The position numbers and the translations under genes are program-made. A stretch of 10,909 nt of DNA, taken from the NCBI GenBank assembly GCA_028708195.1, contig JAQVZK010000045.1, positions 1 through 10,909 of the forward strand. Direction: 5' to 3'. Source of the DNA: Desulfovibrio sp. Lineage in GTDB: Bacteria; Desulfobacterota; Desulfovibrionia; Desulfovibrionales; Desulfovibrionaceae. This document shows positions 1 to 6,311 of the stretch, piece after piece (positions within the stretch are counted from its first letter, which is position 1; every line of letters begins with the position of its first letter). Under the pieces are notes generated by a model. The model had not been told where the DNA came from, ran no database searches, and saw nothing but the letters and a program-made list of their open reading frames with translations.

Positions 1-177
1 GACTCCGTGGCGGTTATCCTGAGCTATGTGGAATACGACCCCCGCCATATTCTGGAAGATTTGCGTGACACTGCCGAACAGGCCGTGCGGCAGGGCCGCA
101 TTACGCCCAGCGACAGGTTTTCCATCATGCAGGCTTTTGAAGATGGCTTGCGCGGGTATACCTATTTTGAAAGATAG
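1..177 (+). CDS. speA: Biosynthetic arginine decarboxylase, C-terminal fragment (partial)
   Basis: The reading frame is open from the first base of the window and stops at TAG (175-177), leaving the last 58 residues of a protein whose start lies outside. The tail runs from an SYVEYDPRHILEDLR segment to FEDGLRGYTYFER at the end. This order, a short helix with Asp/Leu-rich spacing, a basic 'RITPSDR' turn and a final 'GLxGYTYxE', is how I remember the C-termini of SpeA-type, PLP-dependent arginine decarboxylases, which convert arginine to agmatine for polyamine synthesis in the cytoplasm. The PLP-binding lysine and the barrel domain are not in view, so the assignment rests on the tail alone. A strong terminator follows 40 bases downstream, so this is the last gene of its transcript. 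Confidence 0.62.
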   Translation, partial: DSVAVILSYVEYDPRHILEDLRDTAEQAVRQGRITPSDRFSIMQAFEDGLRGYTYFER

Positions 178-217
178 GCTTGCTGCATAAAAGTACGCTG
201 TTCTGACTTCAACGCTG

Positions 218-250
218 CGGGCGGCGGGCAAGTGCCCGCCGCCCGTTTTT
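218..250 (+). terminator. Strong intrinsic terminator after the arginine decarboxylase gene
   Basis: A perfect 13-base inverted repeat (218-230 against 233-245, arm CGGGCGGCGGGCA) is followed directly by TTTTT (246-250). The two central bases are too few for a loop, so the innermost pairs probably open. It closes the plus-strand transcript. Read on the minus strand, the end of the convergent GGDEF gene, it has no following T-run, so it is probably not an efficient terminator in that direction. Confidence 0.93.
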
Positions 251-322
251 GTAACTACCCAACGATAATGCTCTTAAAAATTCTCATTCAACAAGCGTCC
301 CTCCACAAAGCTTTTCAACCTA

Positions 323-1684
323 TCAGTTGCGGGGGGGGCGGCGTATGCTGCCGTGCGAGCTTTTATCCCTGTACATGGCCTGGTCGGCCCGTACGAACAG
401 GCCATCAAGGTCTGAACCGTCATCGGGGTACACAGCCACGCCGGTGCTGAAGGTAATGGGGTCAAAAATTCCTTCGTCTGGCAAGCCTTTCGACAGTGCT
501 TGGCGTGTATTTTCAAGCGCGTCTTGTGCTTGAGCGGCATCAATTTCTTCGGGCAGGATGAGAACGAATTCGTCACCGCCTATGCGGGCAAAGGTGTGTG
601 GCTTGGGAGCGTATTTGCTCATAATGGCCGCAACGTGCTGCAATACCAGGTCTCCGGCCTTGTGCCCGTAGTTGTCATTGATGGGTTTGAAATTATTCAG
701 GTCCAGATAGTACAGGCTGAATTTTTTATCAGGATCGTTTTTGATACGCGTGCTGAGGTTTTTGAAGAGGCCGCGCCTGTTGAAAATTCCTGTCAGGTAG
801 TCGAAATACACAATTTCTTCCAGGCGTTTGTGCGCCAGGGTTATGTCATGGCTGCGCTGTACAAGCATGGCAAACAGCAGGCTGAACAGAAGGCTGCAGC
901 TCACATAAAGCCATGTCTCCGTTCGTTGGTACCACGCCCACTTTTCAGAAAGTTTGAAAACCCACTGGGCGTTCAGGATCTGCATGGGCATTTCAAGGTA
1001 GGGGGCCCCTTTTTCTTCAGGGGTGGTACCCACGGCGATTAACTGCCGTGCGCCATTGTCGGGGTTGGTGCGCCAGATTTGATAGTGCAGGCCCAGATCG
1101 TCAAGCAGCTCCATCTCCGCATCTTTCAGTACTTCAGGAAAATGGAGCGCAATGGAAACGAGCCCCCAGAACTGTCTGGCCCCGTTCTGGTCCTTGATAT
1201 AGACCGAGAGCCTGCCCACGAGGCCCGAGCCGCCCGTGATGAGAGGTATGGGGCCAGCCATGACGATGTTGCTGCTGTGCCGGGTTTTTATTGCCTCCTG
1301 GCTGCCGTAGGAGTGGGCCAACAGGTCTTTGCCCAGTACCGCCTCATTGCCCTGCAAGGGGTACGCATGGCTTACGACGCCCTGTGGCGCGATAACCATG
1401 ACTTGAATGCACGGGTCGTCAAGAAGGGCGGCCGCCACCTGCTCAAAGCCTTCAATTTTACCGTTTTTGGCAATAACGAGAGTGGCAAGCGTTTGTGTTT
1501 TATAGAATATTTTTGTCAGAACGCTTGCCAGTTTTTCTTTTTGCAAAGTAAAAACACTTCTGAGTTCGGCAGTGCGCACCTGGGAGCCGCGCTCCACAAG
1601 AAACCATGTTCCCATAAGCGTCAGCAACAACGAGACCAGAAGTGTCGTATAAAAATATCGGTGGTCTCTTGACGGGTCTTTCAT
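323..1684 (-). CDS. Membrane-bound CHASE-like sensor diguanylate cyclase (GGDEF)
   Basis: This 453-residue inner-membrane protein should make cyclic di-GMP from two GTP. Residues 10-30 form a first membrane helix. Residues about 40-200 form an extracytoplasmic sensor resembling a CHASE domain: APQGVVSHAYPLQGNEAVLG near 99-118, a GP..L..GGSGLVGR stretch at 144-158 and FWGLVSIAL at 172-180. A second helix lies at about 257-276, followed by a GGDEF domain from about 293: DYLTGIFNRRG at 295-305, the metal-site LDLNNFKPIND at 328-337, and the intact signature RIGGDEF with GGDEF at 369-373. The product-inhibition I-site (RxxD, nine to six residues before GGDEF) is absent; Pro361 and His364 take the Arg and Asp places. 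No EAL domain is present. The start is supported by a GGAG site six bases upstream. The last codons include an eight-base C tract (G run at 331-338 on the plus strand). The ligand of the sensor is unknown. Confidence 0.95.
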   Translation of the reverse strand: MKDPSRDHRYFYTTLLVSLLLTLMGTWFLVERGSQVRTAELRSVFTLQKEKLASVLTKIFYKTQTLATLVIAKNGKIEGFEQVAAALLDDPCIQVMVIAPQGVVSHAYPLQGNEAVLGKDLLAHSYGSQEAIKTRHSSNIVMAGPIPLITGGSGLVGRLSVYIKDQNGARQFWGLVSIALHFPEVLKDAEMELLDDLGLHYQIWRTNPDNGARQLIAVGTTPEEKGAPYLEMPMQILNAQWVFKLSEKWAWYQRTETWLYVSCSLLFSLLFAMLVQRSHDITLAHKRLEEIVYFDYLTGIFNRRGLFKNLSTRIKNDPDKKFSLYYLDLNNFKPINDNYGHKAGDLVLQHVAAIMSKYAPKPHTFARIGGDEFVLILPEEIDAAQAQDALENTRQALSKGLPDEGIFDPITFSTGVAVYPDDGSDLDGLFVRADQAMYRDKSSHGSIRRPPRN

Positions 1685-2351
1685 GTGAGGCTCCAGAGTT
1701 GCCGCAGGCGGCTTATTTTTACCATTTGCGCAGTGCCTGTTGATGACTGGCTTGCGTTAATGGTGTCTGCCATAGGCATTCCAACAAATTTGAGTTGCAG
1801 CACTGAAAGTTTTTATGGCGCTGCTTTTGTAGTTGTATTTTTTCTTGCTTTGACGCGAGCTGGAGCTCTGCAGGTTTTGAGGGTGGGCAGGTATGGCGTA
1901 GTTTGTTTTTCGTTGCTGTGAAACCTTGAGCCATAATCATAATAGTGTGTTATAAAAAATAATGGGCGTTATTTAAATGCAACTGTAAATTCAGGTGAAG
2001 TACTGTTATAGTGTTTGTGCTGTTTATGGCACGTATGTTGATGCATATGTTTAATTTTGGTTTTAATTTAAAAAATTAATATGTTATAGCTCCAATATGC
2101 GCCATAAACAGACATGACACTGCTATGGTTGCATGAAAAAATATTTATGTATGCATAAAATACGGTGTTTTATACTAATAAAACGCTTTGTTGTATGGCA
2201 GGCTCATGCACGTATAAAATACGCCCATCTTTTTAAGATTTTTATGGCTAGCTGATATTATTCGATACCGTTTCAAAAGGCTAGTGCCTGGTCAACAATA
2301 AGTGTTGCAGGAGCTACCCAACTTCAGGGCGTATTTTTTAGGCGGGGCTTT
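1685..2351. other. Gene-free region, AT-rich in its right half, with inverted and direct repeats
   Basis: No frame here shows a convincing start with a ribosome site or a recognisable protein. From about 1920 to 2290 the base composition drops to strongly AT-rich, unlike the GC-rich flanking genes. Repeats seen: CTGTTTATGGC (2020-2030) and its exact reverse complement (2101-2111); ATAAAATACG at 2155-2164 and again at 2214-2223; ATAAAA...TTTTAT as an inverted pair around 2155-2172; and TTTATGGC at 1812-1819, 2023-2030 and 2241-2248. The region lies upstream of the GGDEF gene and downstream of the kinase-like gene, so it probably holds the GGDEF promoter. In such AT-rich sequence, promoter-like hexamers are too common for me to single one out. 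I see no clear T-run terminator for the minus-strand operon that ends at 2352. Confidence 0.6.
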
Positions 2352-3242
2352 TTAACGGTCGGGCTTCAAAATCTCCTGGGCATGACTGTGCAAAACCTGG
2401 GGTAACTGCACCAGCAGTTGTCCTACCTGGGTCCCGGGGTCGGGGGCGCAGTGCCGTGCCAGCAGGCGGGCAAGGCGTGCGGCGGCGAGGCAGGCCCTGC
2501 ACAACGGAACCTTGCCCGCCTGCAGGGCAGTGACAAGGCCAGTCACAAGGTCGCCTGTACCGCCTATACATTCCATTGCCGGTTCCGAGGGTTCTGCAAC
2601 CGTCGCCATAAGGTGTCCTTCACAGACAATATGGTCGGCGCGGCCCTTGATGATCAGGTTGGCTGGGCAGTTGCCGTGCGTCTGGGCGCGGGCCAGCAGG
2701 GCGGGGATGTCATCCTCCTCTGCCAGCAAAAATCCTCTGGTATAGAAGGGATGCGGGGCTTTTTCGTCAGCCAGAAAGGCCATTTCGCCAATGTCCGGCG
2801 TAAAGAGGTCATAGGCGTCGGCATACCCGCTCATCTTGGCCACATACATGAAGCCCGCGTCCGCAACCAGTACGGGGGCCGGTTGCAGCGCCTGCATGGC
2901 CATGAGCACGCGGTTGTGCCAGTCAACATCGGGAAAAAGATAGTGAAAGGTCAGCCCCTCGGGGGCCAGGGCTGTGACATGCTCTGTAAGCCACGCATAC
3001 AGGGCGCGGCTGCCAGCGCCGGAACCCGTGTCTCCGGCCAGCAGAAGGCGTGGGGGCTCAAAGCCCAGGGCCTCGCAGGCCAGTATGGCAGTGGCGGCCA
3101 GTGCCGCAGTGCCGCGCTGCACGGGTATGGCCATGCCATCAGCCAGATGCAGCATGCCGTCACGCACTTGCGCCGGAGCGCGCGCCGCCGCCGTGCAAAG
3201 GCCCACATCCCTGTCTGGCAGTGTGCCCGCTATGTACCACAC
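2352..3242 (-). CDS. Ribokinase-fold protein resembling the YjeF C-terminal (NAD(P)HX dehydratase/CarK) family, last gene of the selenium-type operon
   Basis: The product has 296 residues. The C-terminal half carries the marks of the ribokinase-like/YjeF-C fold: FTPDIGEMAFL at 147-157 (compare the family's 'TPH.gE...L'), LIIKG at 196-200, and IGGTGDLVTGL at 226-236, where GxGD forms the anion hole and Asp231 is the expected catalytic base. The N-terminal half, with LLLAGDTGSGAGSRALYAWL at 67-86, does not match a classical NAD(P)HX dehydratase, so substrate and reaction are unknown; sugar or nucleotide kinase is also possible. The start is GTG, chosen because a GGAGG site (plus strand 3251-3255) sits eight bases upstream. 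The start overlaps the end of the DUF3343 gene by 13 bases, implying coupled translation. Known relatives of this gene type occur beside yedE/DUF3343 genes as far as I recall, but a role in selenium metabolism is inference from position. Confidence 0.72.
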   Translation of the reverse strand: MWYIAGTLPDRDVGLCTAAARAPAQVRDGMLHLADGMAIPVQRGTAALAATAILACEALGFEPPRLLLAGDTGSGAGSRALYAWLTEHVTALAPEGLTFHYLFPDVDWHNRVLMAMQALQPAPVLVADAGFMYVAKMSGYADAYDLFTPDIGEMAFLADEKAPHPFYTRGFLLAEEDDIPALLARAQTHGNCPANLIIKGRADHIVCEGHLMATVAEPSEPAMECIGGTGDLVTGLVTALQAGKVPLCRACLAAARLARLLARHCAPDPGTQVGQLLVQLPQVLHSHAQEILKPDR

Positions 3243-3898
3243 GGGTGCTGCCTCCGTAGTTCTTCATAGGCTTTTTGCAGGCTGTAGCAGCAGAGCGTCT
3301 GCCCCAGGCTTCGCGGTTCGGGGGCTTCATCCAGGCGCAGGCCGCACAGGCAGTGCGCAAGCCAGGGCACGTCCGGGCAGCCGCCGCCAGATATGTTCAC
3401 AATGCGCCCGTCGCGTTTGTCGAGGGTAATCTTCATATTGGCGGCGCGCACCATGATCCAGTGGCCCAGATGCTTGACGTGGTACAGCGATACCGGTTCA
3501 AGCAATACATCGTGGGCACTGACGACCTGTTCTGGTCGCAGGCCGCCCTTGGCCAGGGTTTCCAGCACCAGGGCCTGACTGACCAGCTCAAAAACCACCA
3601 CCATGTCGCAGCCCGTGCGCAACTGCGGCGGCGGGCCTTTGACCTCAACGGCAAGCCCGGCTTTGCGCAGCAGACTTTCGGCCTTGATGACTTCGCCCGT
3701 GTGGGCAAAGACCAGCAGCCCCCTGTCGCTGAGCGCCTTGACCGCCTCCTGATCTGGGGAGATTTTGCCCGAAGCTGGCTGGATTTTGTCCGAAGCAAGC
3801 CGGGCCGGGTCGTTGACAAGCCCCCCAAAAGCCTGACGCAGCCTGTGCATCAGCCCGCCGGATTTTTTGCCGCTCTTGCCCGAAATGTTGTCCATCAT
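3230..3898 (-). CDS. DUF3343 (putative Se/S carrier-like) domain protein with Cys-rich C-terminal extension
   Basis: The 222-residue product begins with a basic, Lys/Gly-rich stretch (1-50) that is probably disordered. Residues about 59-135 read as the DUF3343 fold: GLLVFAHTGEVIKAESLLRKAG (split here at 60-70 and 71-81), then VKGPPPQLRTGCDMVVVFEL at 87-106 with Cys97 in the 'tGCd' position. This domain is usually a small stand-alone protein described as a putative Se/S carrier, so the gene is more than twice the usual length. The extra C-terminal part (about 150-222) has NISGGGCPDVPWLAHCLCG at 168-186 and LCCYSLQKAYEE at 202-213, giving cysteines 174, 183, 185, 203, 204 and 220; it may bind a metal or carry sulfur/selenium, which is inference. 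The ribosome site is weak (GAGAG before tandem ATGATG), so M1 or M2 could start. It precedes the kinase-like gene with a 13-base overlap. Family call is from the motif pattern only. Confidence 0.75.
   Translation of the reverse strand: MMDNISGKSGKKSGGLMHRLRQAFGGLVNDPARLASDKIQPASGKISPDQEAVKALSDRGLLVFAHTGEVIKAESLLRKAGLAVEVKGPPPQLRTGCDMVVVFELVSQALVLETLAKGGLRPEQVVSAHDVLLEPVSLYHVKHLGHWIMVRAANMKITLDKRDGRIVNISGGGCPDVPWLAHCLCGLRLDEAPEPRSLGQTLCCYSLQKAYEELRRQHPCGT
3251..3255 (-). promoter_or_regulatory. Ribosome binding site that fixes a GTG start for the kinase-like gene
   Basis: On the minus strand this is GGAGG, eight bases ahead of GTG (3242-3240). It lies inside the last codons of the DUF3343 gene. 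No ATG in this frame is better placed. Confidence 0.75.
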
Positions 3899-3920
3899 GC
3901 TCTCTCGATTATGCTATCTC

Positions 3921-3945
3921 GCCGGGCGGGCATGGCCCGCCCGGC
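3921..3945. repeat. Perfect GC-rich hairpin between the tusA-like and DUF3343 genes
   Basis: Arms GCCGGGCGGGC (3921-3931) and its exact complement (3935-3945) flank ATG. On the coding (minus) strand no T-run follows, so it is not a standard terminator there; on the plus strand it is followed by TGGATTTTAG, a weak T-rich tail. It splits the four-gene operon into two coupled pairs and may act as an mRNA-stabilising or partial termination structure. Confidence 0.7.
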
Positions 3946-3976
3946 TGGATTTTAGCGCAAGTGGCCCTGGTATTTG

Positions 3977-4195
3977 TCAGGACTTGTAGATTTCAAGCCG
4001 GGTTATGCCCTGGCCTTCATCGGAGCTCTCAACGCTGTAGCCACGGTTGCGGGCGGCGCGGCTGACGTTTTCGAGGCTGGCGTCGTTGTCCACCAGCACA
4101 TTGAACGCGCTTGAGGCATCAGCCTTGGCGGCGTTGAGAAAGAGCAGCACGGGCTGCGGGCAGGAAAGGCCGCGGGTATCAATAAGTTCAGACAT
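3977..4195 (-). CDS. TusA/SirA/YedF-N family sulfur (selenium) carrier
   Basis: This is a 72-residue cytoplasmic carrier of the TusA fold. The N-terminus DTRGLSCPQPVL (6-17) contains the family's CPxP motif, with Cys12 as the persulfide (or perselenide) carrying residue. The segment VLVDNDASLENVSRAARNRG (33-52) resembles the N-terminal domain of YedF more than classical TusA, but the C-terminal DsrE-like half of YedF is missing. The frame is open to an upstream ATG at 4237, but the start at 4195 is preferred: it gives the usual family N-terminus and has an AGAGG site (4202-4206) six bases ahead. The ATG overlaps the stop of the transporter gene as TAATG, so translation is probably coupled and the carrier likely accepts the sulfur or selenium that the transporter brings in. 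Sulfur rather than selenium as cargo is possible; the neighbours favour selenium. Confidence 0.93.
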   Translation of the reverse strand: MSELIDTRGLSCPQPVLLFLNAAKADASSAFNVLVDNDASLENVSRAARNRGYSVESSDEGQGITRLEIYKS

Positions 4196-5289
4196 TATGC
4201 GCCTCTCTTGCAGTTGAAGAATCCTACGCACAGACAAATCCCAAGTCCTGCCAGGGTGGCAGCCATGCCGTGGGGGCCAATGCCGGTTGTGCTTGAGGCC
4301 ATGCCAAAGTTATGGGCCATGGCTGTGCCCACAATGAGGCCAACGGCAAAGACGGCGGCGTCATTGTCGCCTTCGCCAGCCATGAAAAGCTGACGTCCGG
4401 GGCAGCCGCCCGCAAGCGCAAAGGCAAGGCCGGCCGTAACCATGCCCATAAAATTCCAGAGGTTGTTTGGCTGGGCCACAGGCTGGTTTTCAAAACCCCA
4501 GTGAAAGGAGCCAAAGCTGAGGTTCATGACCAGGGCCGCCGCAAACATGGCTATGAAGCCCAAAGCCAGATACCACTGGTTGAAAAGAATGACGTCGCGC
4601 AAGGCACCCATAGTGCAAAAACGGCTGCGCTGGGCCAGAAAGCCCACAGCAAGGCCAGCGCACAGGGAGAAGATAAAGGGCGCGTGCTGTGAGCCGGGCC
4701 CCTTTATGGAATAGAAGAGCACGCCGCTTTTGAGCTCGCCGATCACTTGCGGATCAGCAAGATACAGGGCCACAAGCCCAAGCATGAGCGCAGGCAGCAA
4801 GAGGCCCGATATTTTTCCCTGCGTCTGGCTGCGGCCAAGTGAAAAACCCATGCGAAAAAACACGGTGCCAATGCCTACGCCAACAATAAGGCCCGCAAGG
4901 CCAAAAAGGGCATGGGCGTCACCGCCTGCCAGGCGCAGGATGACGCGCCAGGGGCAACCCAGAAAAACCAGCGCGCCTATGCCTGCGATGGCACCGAGAA
5001 AAAAGCGGGTAATGGGGGCAGAGCCGCCGCGTGGCTTGTACTCGCCAAAAAGCATGGCCGCCGCAAAAGCTCCCAGCACCATGCCCAGAATTTCAGGGCG
5101 CAGGTATTGCACCACTTCAGCCCTGTGCAGGCCCACAGCCCCGGCAATGTCGCGGTTGAAGCAGACGACGCAAATGCCCATATTGCCGGGATTACCAGCC
5201 TGTTGCAGCATTACGGCCACAACGCCAAAAATGAGGCCCACCACAACGATGCCTGTAGTGGTGGAAAGGATGTTGAAATACTGTTTCAT
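4195..5289 (-). CDS. yedE: YedE/YeeE-family membrane transporter, putative selenium (or sulfur-compound) importer
   Basis: This 364-residue protein is almost wholly hydrophobic, with many membrane helices, and has the internal two-fold arrangement of the YeeE/YedE (sulphur transport) family. Conserved Cys motifs lie in the membrane: MGICVVCFNRD at 37-47, FLGCPWRVILRLAGGD at 109-124, SRFCTMGALRD at 222-232, and AGGCPGRQLFMAGEGD at 293-308. The first and third, and the second and fourth, are related, showing the repeat. In the relatives YeeE/TsuA such cysteines pass thiosulfate; the YedE branch is linked by genome context to selenium. The ATG has a strong AGGAGG site five bases upstream. It is the first gene of the operon yedE-tusA-DUF3343-kinase, and the tusA-like start overlaps its stop (TAATG). 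Three extra cysteines (352, 354, 360) lie in the last 13 residues. Substrate assignment to selenium is inference from neighbours. Confidence 0.88.
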   Translation of the reverse strand: MKQYFNILSTTTGIVVVGLIFGVVAVMLQQAGNPGNMGICVVCFNRDIAGAVGLHRAEVVQYLRPEILGMVLGAFAAAMLFGEYKPRGGSAPITRFFLGAIAGIGALVFLGCPWRVILRLAGGDAHALFGLAGLIVGVGIGTVFFRMGFSLGRSQTQGKISGLLLPALMLGLVALYLADPQVIGELKSGVLFYSIKGPGSQHAPFIFSLCAGLAVGFLAQRSRFCTMGALRDVILFNQWYLALGFIAMFAAALVMNLSFGSFHWGFENQPVAQPNNLWNFMGMVTAGLAFALAGGCPGRQLFMAGEGDNDAAVFAVGLIVGTAMAHNFGMASSTTGIGPHGMAATLAGLGICLCVGFFNCKRGA

Positions 5290-5665
5290 GGGTTCCTCCT
5301 GCTCCTGCTTGTGGGCGTTGGCCCGTTGCTGAACGGCCGTGAGGCCGACAGAACGCGGACGGAGGATTACCCCTTGCTCAGGTTTGTCGCGTCATGCCTT
5401 GTACCCGCAAAACGCGCCGCCGCCCGCATACACTCCACACCGTGAAGTTGCCGGGTTTGCGTCAGGTTTTGCGCTTGGGCATGCTCGATCCTTGATTGCC
5501 GCACAGATGTCGTCTGTGGGGGCTGGCGGATGAAAGATTTGTCGAACCAATGGACATGCGGGCAAAGGCCACCGCAGAAACCGTTGTTTATGGCGCATCA
5601 GCCGCCGCATCAGCCGCCGCATCAGGCGGGCCAGGCAGACATGCGGGCAAGGGCTGTGTCTCACC
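5290..5665. other. Gene-free stretch upstream of yedE with short repeats
   Basis: No open frame here has both a ribosome site and a recognisable product, and I could fold no tRNA, including no selenocysteine tRNA. It should hold the promoter of the yedE operon near its left end, but I find no convincing -35/-10 pair. It contains a 12-base tandem repeat (5595-5624), a 17-base direct repeat with one mismatch (5553-5569 and 5638-5654) and a small hairpin CACAGA/TCTGTG (5502-5518). Confidence 0.55.
5553..5654. repeat. Short direct and tandem repeats in the yedE-pyrR gap
   Basis: The unit GCATCAGCCGCC occurs at 5595-5606 and 5607-5618 and begins a third time at 5619-5624. It is bracketed by GACATGCGGGCAAAGGC (5553-5569) and a copy with one changed base (5638-5654). 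No coding meaning is apparent. Confidence 0.75.
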
Positions 5666-5695
5666 AAAAACTGTGGCGAGGGCAGTGCCCTCGCC
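5666..5695 (-). terminator. Intrinsic terminator of pyrR
   Basis: On the minus strand a 10-base perfect inverted repeat (5686-5695 against 5675-5684, arm GGCGAGGGCA) lies just past the pyrR stop and is followed, after ACAG, by TTTTT (plus-strand A-run 5666-5670). The single central base means that the inner pairs open to form the loop. Confidence 0.75.
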
Positions 5696-5701
5696 CAAAA
5701 A

Positions 5702-6241
5702 TTATGTTGAGCTTGTTGTCAGGTGAACTGCGTCCTTGCCGTCTCTCTCGGCCACCAGCACGTCCACGCGTTCCTGACGGCTTGTGTTGACAGACCGGCC
5801 CACGTAGTCCGCATGTATGGGCAGTTCACGGTGCCCACGGTCAATGAGTGCAAGCAGTTCCACCGCCTTGGGGCGGCCATAGTCCAGCAGGGCTTCCAGG
5901 GCGGCACGTATGGTGCGGCCGGTGTACAGCACGTCATCAACAAGAATGATGACGCGTCCGTCAACGCTGGCGGGGATGTGCGACTGCCCGATCTGGGGTT
6001 TGCCCACAAGGCTTGTCCAGTCGTCACGGTAGAGGTTTATGTCCAGTGTGCCGAGCTGCACGGGGTGTCCTAGGCGCTCTTCAAGCCGGGCGGCCAGGCG
6101 GTGGGCGATATCCGCGCCACGCCGTTCTATGCCGACCAGCATGACGTGGTCGCAACAATCGTGGCGTTCCAGAATCTGGGACGCCAGCCGTTCCATCATT
6201 CGCGCCATTTCGTGTTGCTCAAGCAGCAGGGTTGTGCTCAT
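5702..6241 (-). CDS. pyrR: PyrR: pyr operon regulator / uracil phosphoribosyltransferase
   Basis: The 179-residue product matches PyrR in length and motifs throughout: LVGIERRGADIAHRLA at 35-50, LDINLYRDDW at 66-75, the PRPP-binding loop VIILVDDVLYTGRT at 97-110, and LIDRGHRELPIHADYVGRSV at 132-151 followed by NTSRQERV. Members bind pyr mRNA and attenuate transcription in response to UMP or PRPP in Gram-positive bacteria and also make UMP from uracil and PRPP. Here no pyr biosynthesis gene or recognisable PyrR-type leader is adjacent, so a salvage enzyme role may dominate; this is inference. The ATG has a GGGAGGA ribosome site close upstream. It stands alone, divergent from the HesB-like selenoprotein gene, and ends at its own terminator. 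No connection to selenium is evident. Confidence 0.94.
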   Translation of the reverse strand: MSTTLLLEQHEMARMMERLASQILERHDCCDHVMLVGIERRGADIAHRLAARLEERLGHPVQLGTLDINLYRDDWTSLVGKPQIGQSHIPASVDGRVIILVDDVLYTGRTIRAALEALLDYGRPKAVELLALIDRGHRELPIHADYVGRSVNTSRQERVDVLVAERDGKDAVHLTTSST

Positions 6242-6311
6242 GTGTCCTCCCGTAACGAGTGCCTGCGCAAACCCTATCGTTTTTTGTGGTTGAAGAAAAG
6301 TCCCCCGCCAA

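Noticed and set aside
1701..1720. GCCGC-AG-GCGGC followed by TTATTTTT as a plus-strand terminator
   Set aside because: The stem is only four to five pairs with almost no loop, and no plus-strand gene precedes it.
1685..1940. Small open frames on both strands just upstream of the GGDEF gene (78 and 73 residues)
   Set aside because: No ribosome site, unusual composition and overlap with each other; no recognisable domain.
2418..3955. Long plus-strand open frames opposite the kinase-like and DUF3343 genes
   Set aside because: They have no ribosome sites or recognisable motifs and mirror the codon pattern of GC-rich minus-strand genes.
4196..4237. Upstream ATG extending the TusA-like protein by 14 residues
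   Set aside because: The shorter start has a well-placed AGAGG, a TAATG coupling to yedE and the normal family N-terminus.
5595..5624. CRISPR array
   Set aside because: The unit is only 12 bases and directly tandem, with no spacers and no cas genes.
5290..5665. A selenocysteine tRNA (selC) in the yedE-pyrR gap
   Set aside because: I found no T-arm like GGTTCGAATCC with a matching acceptor stem; GGTTCGAC on the minus strand near 5541-5548 lacks a paired T-stem.
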